This document shows positions 7,863-14,168 of a stretch of DNA of 14,168 nucleotides, piece after piece; positions within the stretch are counted from its first letter, which is position 1, and the number at the start of each line of letters is the position of its first letter. A program made the translations under genes and the position numbers. Under the pieces are notes generated by a model. The model searched no databases. It was not told where the DNA came from and was given only the letters and a program-made list of their open reading frames with translations. The stretch comes from DATGQT01 sp033720695. GTDB lineage: Bacteria; Bacteroidota; Rhodothermia; Rhodothermales; Rubricoccaceae. The stretch lies in assembly GCA_033720695.1 (NCBI GenBank), contig JAWWCA010000089.1, positions 1-14,168 on the forward strand, read 5' to 3'.

Positions 7863-7913
7863 CCTCCCTTCCTGTTCTCAAGAGCCGCTTCACTCCTGCG
7901 CCGACGCCCAGCG

Positions 7914-8789
7914 ATGCCTGCTTCCCGAACCCTCCGCCTCGCCACCGTCCTGCTCGTCGCCGGCCTCGGCTGTGACAACTCTGTCGACGTCACGATCCCC
8001 GACCCGGAGGCGACACCCGACGGCTGGGCGCTCGTGTGGTCGGACGAGTTCGACGGCACGGCGCTGGACACGACGAAGTGGGACATCCAGCTCGGCGACG
8101 GGTGTGCGGAGGGGATCTGTGGGTGGGGCAACGGCGAGTTCCAGAACTACCAGGCGGAGAACGTGAGCGTCGGGGGCGGCACCCTCACGATCACGGCACG
8201 CCAGACCCTCGAAGACGTGGACGACGACGGGGTCGTCGACTCCACCTACACCTCGGCCCGCATCCGCACGCTCGGGAAGGGCGACTGGACCTACGGCCGC
8301 TTCGAGGTCAAGGCGAAGCTCCCGACCGGGCAGGGCCTCTGGCCCGCCATCTGGCTGCTCTTCAGCGAGCCCACCTACGGGGAGTGGGCCGCGAGCGGCG
8401 AGATCGACATCATGGAAGCGGTCGGGAGTGAGCCCGGCGAGGTGTTCGGGACCCTCCACTACGGCGACACGTTTCCGGGCAACGTGTTCAGCGGCGAGGA
8501 ATTCCAGCTCGCCGCCGGGACGTTCGCGGACGACTTCTTCGTCTTCATCGTCGAGTGGGAAGAGGGCGAGATCCGGTGGTACATCAACAACGTGCTCTAC
8601 CAGACGCAGACCTCCGAGGACTGGTTTGTGGAGGGCGTCGACAACCCCAACGCCCCGTTCGACCACGCCTTCCACATGATCCTGAACGTGGCCGTGGGCG
8701 GCAACCTGCCCGGGGCGCCGGACGCGACGACCGTCTTCCCGCAGGCCATGGAGGTGGACTACGTCCGCGTCTACGAGCGAGAGGGCTAG
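7914..8789 (+). CDS. GH16 endo-beta-1,3-glucanase (laminarinase-type) lipoprotein
   Basis: 291 residues. A signal peptide ends in VAGLGC with lipidated Cys20, so the enzyme is probably anchored at the outer membrane. The rest is one GH16 beta-jelly-roll domain: LVWSDEFDG at the start, WGNGEFQNY, YTSARI, YGRFEVKAKLP, WPAIWLL (residues 143-149), and the catalytic GEIDIME at 162-168. There Glu163 is the nucleophile, Asp165 the assisting residue and Glu168 the acid/base. The five-residue spacing with the extra Met is the beta-bulge form typical of laminarinases rather than lichenases. VDYVRVYE closes the fold. All catalytic residues are present. An acidic insertion, EDVDDDGVVDS (100-110), looks like a calcium-binding loop. 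GH16 enzymes of this kind cut internal beta-1,3 (or mixed-linkage) glucan bonds with retention. The gene lies 84 bases after the glycosidase stop and 40 bases before GH3. The exact substrate is inferred. Confidence 0.93.
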   Translation: MPASRTLRLATVLLVAGLGCDNSVDVTIPDPEATPDGWALVWSDEFDGTALDTTKWDIQLGDGCAEGICGWGNGEFQNYQAENVSVGGGTLTITARQTLEDVDDDGVVDSTYTSARIRTLGKGDWTYGRFEVKAKLPTGQGLWPAIWLLFSEPTYGEWAASGEIDIMEAVGSEPGEVFGTLHYGDTFPGNVFSGEEFQLAAGTFADDFFVFIVEWEEGEIRWYINNVLYQTQTSEDWFVEGVDNPNAPFDHAFHMILNVAVGGNLPGAPDATTVFPQAMEVDYVRVYEREG

Positions 8790-8829
8790 CCCCCACCGGC
8801 GACGCCGCACCTGACCCGCTGCCACCGAC

Positions 8830-11019
8830 ATGAGCGGACGGACAGACGACCGGGTTCGGGCGCTGCTCGGAGAGATGACGCTGGACGAGAAGATCGGGCA
8901 ACTCAGCCTGATCCACGCGGGCGAGGGCGCGGTCCCGGACGGACTGCGGCGCGCCGTGGTCGAGGGCCGCGTCGGCGGCGTCCTGAACGAGGTCGACGTG
9001 GACACCGTCAACGCGCTGCAGCGCCTCGCGGTGGAGGAGAGCCGCCTGGGCATCCCCCTCCTCGTCGGCCGGGACGTCGTCCACGGCTTCGAGACGGTCT
9101 TCCCGATCCCGCTGGGGCTCGCGGCGACCTGGAACGCGGACCTCGTCGCGGCCTGCGCACGCATCGCCGCGGTCGAGGCCGCCGCGGCTGGGGTGAACTG
9201 GACCTACGCGCCGACGGTGGACATCGGGCGCGACCCCCGGTGGGGCCGGATCGCCGAGACCTTCGGCGAGGACCCGACGCTGACGGGCGTTCTCGCCGCC
9301 GCCACCGTCCGAGGCTTTCAGGGCGACGACCTCGCCGCTCCCGGCGCCATCGCCGCATGCCCCAAGCACTTCGCGGGCTACGGCGCCAGCGAAGGGGGGC
9401 GCGATTACAACACGACGAACCTCACGGAGCGCGAGCTCCGAGACGTCCACCTCCCCCCCTTCAAGGCCGCCCTCGATGCGGGCGCGGCGTCGCTCATGGT
9501 CTCGTTCAGCGACCTGGACGGCGTCCCCGCGACGGCCAACGCGTTCCTCTTGACGCAGGTCCTCCGGCAGGAGTGGGGCTGGGACGGCCTGGCCGTCAGC
9601 GACTGGGAATCGGTGTCGCAGCTCTCCGTCCACGGCCTGACGGCGACCGACGCGGAGGCCGCCTACGAGGCCGCCACCGCCGGCCTCGACATGGAGATGC
9701 AGAGCCACACCTTCGCGGCCCACCTCCGCGCCCTCGTCGAGGCCGGTCGCCTCCCTCCCGAGCGGGTCGACGCGATGGCGGCGAACGTGCTGCGGACCAA
9801 AGTCCGCCTCGGCCTTTTCGAGCGCCCCTTCACGGTCCCGGCCGACCTCCCCGCGGCCGCGAACGCCGAGCACCTGGCGACCGCCCGGCAGGCCGCGACG
9901 CAGAGCGTCGTCCTGCTCAAGAACGACGGCGGCCTCCTGCCGCTGGTGAGCCGCCGCCTCCGCTCGGTCGCCGTGATCGGGCCCCTCGCCGACGACCCGT
10001 ACGAGCAGCTCGGCACCTGGATCTTCGACGGCGACCCGGCCCATAGCCAGACGCCGCTGCACGCCATCCGCGACTCCCTGAGCGAGGCCGTCGACGTGCA
10101 CGTCGCCCGCGCCCTCGCCACGACGCGGAGCCGGGACCCCGGCGGCTTTGCGGAGGCCGTCGCGGCGGCGGAGCGGTCCGACGTGGCGCTCCTGTTCCTG
10201 GGCGAGGAGTCGATCCTCTCGGGCGAGGCGCACTGCCGAGCCGCCATCGGACTGCCCGGCGCTCAGGACGCGCTCGTCGAGGCCGTCGCCGCCACGGGCA
10301 CGCCCGTCGTGCTCGTGGTGATGGCGGGGCGCCCCCTGACGCTGGAGCCCGTGCTCGGCCGGGTGGACGCCCTCCTGTTCGCCTGGCACCCCGGCACCAT
10401 GGCGGGCCCGGCCCTCGCCGACCTCCTCTTTGGGCGGGCGTCGCCCTCCGGCAAGCTTCCCGTGACGTTCCCGCGCCGAGTGGGCCAGGTCCCGATCTAC
10501 TACGCGCACAAGAACACCGGCCGGCCGCCGACGCCCGAAACGGTGGTCCACCTCGACGAGATCGCGCTGCACGCTCCTCAGACCTCCGTCGGCAACACCT
10601 CCTTCTACCTCGACGCGGGGGACGCCCCGCTCTTCCCGTTCGGCCACGGCCTCTCGTACACGACCGTCCGTTATGAGAACGTGCGGGTGACCGCACGGGA
10701 GATCGCCCTCGGCAGCACCGTCGTGGTCCAGGCCGACCTCACCAACACGGGCGACGTCGAGGCCGAGGAGGTCGCTCAGCTCTACGTCCGGGACTTGGTG
10801 GGCAGCGTGACCCGGCCCGTGAAGGAGCTGAAGGGGTTCCGGCGCCTCCGCCTCCGACCCGGCGAGCGCACGACGGTCACGTTCGAGCTCCACACCGACG
10901 ACCTCGCGTTCCACGACCGGGCGATGCGACGCGTCACCGAGCCCGGCACCTTCCACGTCTGGATCGGCGGCAGCTCGGCAGCAACCCTGCACGCCGAGTT
11001 CGTCGTAACCGCCGCGTGA
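8830..11019 (+). CDS. GH3 beta-glucosidase without signal peptide
   Basis: 729 residues. Domain order is that of BglX-like GH3 enzymes: an N-terminal barrel beginning at once (MTLDEKIGQLSL), RDPRWGRIAETFGEDP (134 onward), CPKHFAGYG with K179/H180 lining the subsite, and the nucleophile in AVSDWES (Asp258). The second domain holds GEESILSGEAHCR, where Glu466 aligns with the acid/base Glu of BglX-type proteins, and LFAWHPGTMAGPALADLLFG. PFGHGLSYT (603 onward) precedes a C-terminal fibronectin III-like domain that runs to the end. The enzyme removes glucose from the non-reducing end of beta-linked oligosaccharides. Unlike periplasmic BglX there is no signal peptide: residues 1-12 are polar and the conserved domain starts at about residue 16, so a cytoplasmic location is likely. 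This matches a neighbouring sugar importer. It is the last gene of the + cluster, 7 bases from the converging transporter gene. Confidence 0.95.
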   Translation: MSGRTDDRVRALLGEMTLDEKIGQLSLIHAGEGAVPDGLRRAVVEGRVGGVLNEVDVDTVNALQRLAVEESRLGIPLLVGRDVVHGFETVFPIPLGLAATWNADLVAACARIAAVEAAAAGVNWTYAPTVDIGRDPRWGRIAETFGEDPTLTGVLAAATVRGFQGDDLAAPGAIAACPKHFAGYGASEGGRDYNTTNLTERELRDVHLPPFKAALDAGAASLMVSFSDLDGVPATANAFLLTQVLRQEWGWDGLAVSDWESVSQLSVHGLTATDAEAAYEAATAGLDMEMQSHTFAAHLRALVEAGRLPPERVDAMAANVLRTKVRLGLFERPFTVPADLPAAANAEHLATARQAATQSVVLLKNDGGLLPLVSRRLRSVAVIGPLADDPYEQLGTWIFDGDPAHSQTPLHAIRDSLSEAVDVHVARALATTRSRDPGGFAEAVAAAERSDVALLFLGEESILSGEAHCRAAIGLPGAQDALVEAVAATGTPVVLVVMAGRPLTLEPVLGRVDALLFAWHPGTMAGPALADLLFGRASPSGKLPVTFPRRVGQVPIYYAHKNTGRPPTPETVVHLDEIALHAPQTSVGNTSFYLDAGDAPLFPFGHGLSYTTVRYENVRVTAREIALGSTVVVQADLTNTGDVEAEEVAQLYVRDLVGSVTRPVKELKGFRRLRLRPGERTTVTFELHTDDLAFHDRAMRRVTEPGTFHVWIGGSSAATLHAEFVVTAA

Positions 11020-11020
11020 G

Positions 11021-11039
11021 GGGCGCCTACTCGGCGCCC
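11021..11039. terminator. Hairpin at convergent gene ends, possible bidirectional terminator
   Basis: gggcgcc (11021-11027) and ggcgccc (11033-11039) form a perfect 7-bp stem around a 5-base loop. The hairpin starts one base after the GH3 stop and overlaps the last codons and stop of the - strand transporter gene (11027-11029). A symmetrical stem between tail-to-tail genes could end transcription in both directions. There is no T run on either side, so the assignment is tentative. Confidence 0.4.
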
Positions 11040-12514
11040 GCGTCGAGGGCCACGCCCGCCGCACTCTCGCCCCCCGTCGCGCCCCGCCGCCGCTCGAGCT
11101 CGGCCCGGACCTCGTAGGCGGTCTCCTCGGTGATGGGGAAGCGCGCCACCGCCCAGATGGCGAGGGCCGACGTGAGCATGGGGATGCCGACGTCGAAGAG
11201 GCGCATGAGGAGGAGCGTCCGGTCGGTCTGGTCGCCGCCGAGGTTCACGTCGAACCCGGTGGCGTTGAGGAGGAAGCCGCCCGCGGCGAGGGCCGCGGCC
11301 ATGCCGAGCTTCACGACCCACCAGTAGATCGAGCCGAACATGCCCTCGCGGCGCTCGTGGCTCGTCAGCTCGTCGAGGTCCACGACGTCGGCGAGCATGG
11401 CGGGGACGAGGGTGAAGAGGCCGCCCAGGCCGAAGGCGAGGAGCGGCGCCGGAAGGATGACGAGCCAGGGGATCTCGGGGTTGTAGGCCGGCCACTTCAG
11501 CGCGTAGCCGACAACCGACACCGCCGTCGAGATCATGAACGCGCGGCGCTTGCCGACCTTTGTCCCCAGCCACGTCACGAACACGACGACGGCGAACGTG
11601 GCGACGGCGCCCAGCGTGCCCGCATAGCCCGCGTACTCGGCGCCCAGCGCCTGGTCGCCGCCGAAGACGTAGTAGATGATCACGTAAAACTGGAACGACG
11701 CGATCAACATGAACCCGTTGAAGATCAAGAACGTCGCCGCACAGAGCAGGAGGAAGGGGCGCGACTGGAGGACGGTCCCGAAGCCGCGGAAGAACGCGCC
11801 GACGCTCTGGAGCAAGCCACCCCCGGCGTGCTTCTCCTCGGCCTCCGCCTGGGCGACGGCCTTCAGGGGTTCCCGCAGAAAGATGGCCGGGATCACGCCC
11901 ACCGCCATCACGACCACGGCGACGATGATGGCCAGGCCCGCCGCGCCGTCGCGCTGGTTGTCAAAGAACCCCTCGTACGTCATGATCCACAGGAACCACG
12001 GCGACGCGACGTAGGCGAGCTGCCCGATGAAGTTGGCCGTCCCCATGACCCGCGTCCGCTCGTGGTAGTCGGGCGTGAGCTCGAAGCCGAGGGCCACCCA
12101 CGGCGTCGCGTAGACGGTGTAGGCGCCGTAGAAGAGGATCGAGCCGATGAGGAAGTAGACGAAATAGAACGTCTCGCTCTTCCCGTCGGGGAGCTGCCAG
12201 AGGAGGATGAAGAGGAGTCCGACCGCGATCGCACCGCCGAAGATGTAGGGCCGGCGCCGTCCCCACCGCGACTGCGTGTGGTCGGAGATGTACCCCATCA
12301 TGGGGTCGGTGAAGGCGTCCGTGATGCGAGGGATGGCGCCGAGGAGCCCGACGAGCGCGGGGTTCATCCCGAACCCCAGGTTGAGCACGATCATCATCCC
12401 ACCACTCGCCCCCGCCAACAGGTTGTTGACGAAAGCCCCCAGCCCGTAGATGATGCGGTGGCCGAAGGAGATGCGGTCCTGCGGCGCGGTCTCGTGGCGG
12501 GTGGCAGGACTCAT
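11027..12514 (-). CDS. GPH/MFS-type sugar transporter
   Basis: 495 residues, from the ATG at 12514, the only sensible start because upstream in-frame codons are Arg/Pro-rich and lack Met. About twelve hydrophobic membrane segments are visible from residue 17 to about 460. The signature between TM2 and TM3, DPMMGYISD followed by TQSRWGRRRPY (residues 70-90), is characteristic of the glycoside-pentoside-hexuronide cation symporter group (MFS_2). A second conserved stretch, FELTPDYHERTR, follows TM4, and LADVVDLDEL with HERREG lies before the late helices, also as in GPH carriers. Members import sugars or oligosaccharides with Na+ or H+. It lies 50 bases downstream of the carbohydrate-active gene at 12565 and is likely co-transcribed with it. 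In context it probably carries beta-gluco-oligosaccharides or glucose across the inner membrane. Substrate and coupling ion cannot be read from sequence. The C-terminal tail (ATGGESAAGVALDAGAE) is low-complexity. Confidence 0.92.
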   Translation of the reverse strand: MSPATRHETAPQDRISFGHRIIYGLGAFVNNLLAGASGGMMIVLNLGFGMNPALVGLLGAIPRITDAFTDPMMGYISDHTQSRWGRRRPYIFGGAIAVGLLFILLWQLPDGKSETFYFVYFLIGSILFYGAYTVYATPWVALGFELTPDYHERTRVMGTANFIGQLAYVASPWFLWIMTYEGFFDNQRDGAAGLAIIVAVVVMAVGVIPAIFLREPLKAVAQAEAEEKHAGGGLLQSVGAFFRGFGTVLQSRPFLLLCAATFLIFNGFMLIASFQFYVIIYYVFGGDQALGAEYAGYAGTLGAVATFAVVVFVTWLGTKVGKRRAFMISTAVSVVGYALKWPAYNPEIPWLVILPAPLLAFGLGGLFTLVPAMLADVVDLDELTSHERREGMFGSIYWWVVKLGMAAALAAGGFLLNATGFDVNLGGDQTDRTLLLMRLFDVGIPMLTSALAIWAVARFPITEETAYEVRAELERRRGATGGESAAGVALDAGAE

Positions 12515-12564
12515 GCGGGAGACCCCATGGAAGGGACGGCGTCGGATGGTGCCCGAGCCAGCGG

Positions 12565-14168
12565 TCAGCGGGCGGGCGGGAGGTGGACCTCGATCCGTGC
12601 GACGGAGCCCGTCCGGCCGAACACGGCGGCGCTCGCCTCGCGCGAGAGCGCGGCCCCGTCGAGGGCCGTCCCCTCCCCGTCGGCCCCGACGACCCGGATG
12701 GACAGGGCGTCGGCGCGGCGGTAGACGACGGGCGTGGCGCAGACCGTGAACCCGAGCGACCCCGCCGCGAGGGAGAGCACCTGGTCGCGCCCCTCGACGT
12801 CCACGTAGCGGAACGATGCCGGGGCCTGGAGGAACTCCTCGTCGCGGAGCAGGAGCGGGCGGAAGACGAGCCGCCCGCCCTCGACGAGGACGCCGAGCTC
12901 GCCCCACCGGCAGAGGAGGTCCTCCTTGACCTGACCCGTCATGCCGGGCTGCTTGGCGCCCGCGTGGCTCGGTGTGTGGGAGTAGGCGTCGGCCGGGAAG
13001 GCACCGTATTCCTCCGGCGTCTTGCTCCCGCCGAGACCCGCGCGGATGTCGTAGTAGGCGTCCGCCAGGCGGCGGAGCGTGCCGGCGGCGGCCCCCTCGG
13101 CATGCGCACGGAAGACGGTCTCCTGCGTGGCGAGCGCCAGCTTGGAGACCATGTGCCAGTAGATGCTGCCGAGCCCCTCGTACCCGAAGAACGTACCCGA
13201 GCGCCCCGTGTACGCGTGGTGGTTGAAGACGGCCTCGAACGCGTCGAGGACCTGCTGGCGGTCACGGTCTACGGCCTCGGCATAGCCGCGCTCCGCGAGG
13301 CCGTCGAGCGCGGCCTCCACGTCGTCCCGGTTGCGGAAGGCCCCGTGGAAATGGACCCCGCCGCGCACGTCGCGCACGACGAGGCTCGGGTCGCCTGCGT
13401 CGAGGAGGGCCCGGAAGAGCGGGACGGCCTCGACCGCCTCCGGGGGGACGTTGTTCTTCGCCAGGAAGCCCGGAAGCGCGCGGTCCGGGTACAGCGTGTA
13501 GCTGTGCTGATCTGGGCGGTACATCGCGCTCTCCCGGAGCGCCCGGAGCACCTCCAGCGACGCCTCGGGGGAGAGGACGCCTGCATCGAGGGCTGCCACC
13601 TGCCCTTCGAGCATCGGGTAGAGGTGCGCCACGCCCATCCCCTCGTCCCGGATCTTCAGCAGGTTGTAGCTGTGGACGAGGCCGTCGTCGCGGCGGTTGT
13701 CGCGGAGGCTGTGGTCTACGAACGCGAGGGCGCGCTCCACGAGGGCGCGGATCGCTCCCTGTGGCAGCGTGCGCGTCCCGCCAGAGAGCCCGTCGCGGTA
13801 GAGCTGCTCGCGGTACACGCTGCCGGCAGCGCCGAGCGCATCCACGACCTCCTTGCGCTCGGCCTCGTCGAGCGACCGCTCGGCGAGGGGTGCGAAGCGC
13901 TCGAAGACCCCGCCGACGGCCTCGGCGAGGTCGGCGACCTCGACGGACACCTCGACGGCCCCGGCGGCGTCCGCGAAGAGGTCGCGGAGGAGCGCGAGGT
14001 CGCGGTGGACGGCGAACAGCGTGACGACTGAGATGCCGTTCCCGACCAGCGCGTTGTTGGCGTCGTTCCACTCGGGACGCTGGGTGTTCATCCAGATCCC
14101 GCCGCCCGGGACGAAGTTGGTCAGCTTCGCCAGGAGCGGCACGAGTAGCTTTTCGGTGAGCGTGACGA
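12565..14168 (-). CDS. Partial carbohydrate-active protein, possibly a phosphorylase-like (alpha/alpha)6-barrel enzyme
   Basis: The frame is open to the window's right edge, so the N-terminus is missing; 534 codons are visible. A GTG at 14142 could be read as a start, but the frame continues upstream without a stop (LTEKLLVPLLAK) and the conserved sequence begins at the edge, so truncation is more likely. Counting from 14142, residues 13-30 contain GGGIWMNTQRPEWNDANN. The WND triplet recalls the catalytic Asp region of GH94-type glycan phosphorylases. Further conserved-looking blocks are QHSYTLYPDRALPGFL, FFGYEGLGSIYWHMVSK and KQPGMTGQVKEDLL, in a largely helical protein with a short beta-rich C-terminus. 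No signal peptide can be judged. If it is a GH94/GH149/GH161-like phosphorylase it would convert beta-1,3-gluco-oligosaccharides to glucose-1-phosphate in the cytoplasm, which suits the adjacent importer. The family call rests on a short motif and context. It could be another (alpha/alpha)6 enzyme. Confidence 0.6.
   Translation of the reverse strand, partial: VTLTEKLLVPLLAKLTNFVPGGGIWMNTQRPEWNDANNALVGNGISVVTLFAVHRDLALLRDLFADAAGAVEVSVEVADLAEAVGGVFERFAPLAERSLDEAERKEVVDALGAAGSVYREQLYRDGLSGGTRTLPQGAIRALVERALAFVDHSLRDNRRDDGLVHSYNLLKIRDEGMGVAHLYPMLEGQVAALDAGVLSPEASLEVLRALRESAMYRPDQHSYTLYPDRALPGFLAKNNVPPEAVEAVPLFRALLDAGDPSLVVRDVRGGVHFHGAFRNRDDVEAALDGLAERGYAEAVDRDRQQVLDAFEAVFNHHAYTGRSGTFFGYEGLGSIYWHMVSKLALATQETVFRAHAEGAAAGTLRRLADAYYDIRAGLGGSKTPEEYGAFPADAYSHTPSHAGAKQPGMTGQVKEDLLCRWGELGVLVEGGRLVFRPLLLRDEEFLQAPASFRYVDVEGRDQVLSLAAGSLGFTVCATPVVYRRADALSIRVVGADGEGTALDGAALSREASAAVFGRTGSVARIEVHLPPAR

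Noticed and set aside
12583..14031. A 482-codon + strand frame opposite the partial enzyme gene
   Set aside because: It has shadow composition without motifs. The - strand frame carries the WND motif and coherent conserved blocks.
1..14168. Search for CRISPR arrays, tRNA or rRNA genes, insertion sequences and attachment sites
   Set aside because: No regularly spaced repeats, tRNA-like cloverleaf, rRNA segment, transposase motif or terminal inverted repeats were seen. The window is nearly all coding.

Overview
The window comes from a very GC-rich bacterium. Several signs point to a high-GC, probably marine, member of the Bacteroidota such as the Rhodothermales/Rubricoccaceae. These are Bacteroidota-style surface lipoproteins with short lipoboxes, outer-membrane barrels ending in Phe, a GPH-type sugar transporter beside glycan-degrading genes, acidic proteins, and no Shine-Dalgarno sequence before any start codon that can be seen. 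The taxonomic placement is inference; no marker gene is present.

Layout: seven genes lie on the + strand in one direction and two on the - strand, and the two groups converge. The + group begins with two outer-membrane beta-barrel proteins (142-2268 and 2280-4100). Next come two carbohydrate-binding-type lipoproteins (4104-5123 and 5135-6403), the second an internal duplication. A secreted clan GH-A glycosidase follows (6450-7829), with its frame interrupted by an amber codon. The last two are a GH16 laminarinase-type lipoprotein (7914-8789) and a GH3 beta-glucosidase without a signal peptide (8830-11019). The - group, read from the right edge, is a large carbohydrate-active protein cut by the window edge (12565-14168, perhaps a phosphorylase-like (alpha/alpha)6-barrel enzyme) followed by a GPH/MFS sugar transporter (11027-12514). 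The two groups meet tail to tail, 7 bp apart, over a small perfect hairpin.

Together the genes read as a polysaccharide utilisation locus, most likely for beta-1,3-glucan (laminarin-like). The barrels and lipoproteins would bind and admit glucan at the outer membrane. GH16 and the GH-A enzyme would cut the chain outside or in the periplasm, the transporter would import oligosaccharides, and GH3 plus the - strand enzyme would finish the job in the cytoplasm. No SusC (TonB-dependent receptor) or SusD gene is in the window, so the two unidentified barrels may take that role, or SusC/D may lie outside.

The most striking point is in the GH-A gene. One in-frame TAG (7203-7205) falls where clan GH-A enzymes carry the catalytic nucleophile Glu. 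The rest of the frame is intact for another 208 codons. One G-to-T change (GAG to TAG) would explain it. The second point is a 22-bp perfect palindrome (84-105) one base before a TTGACA hexamer, just ahead of the first gene.
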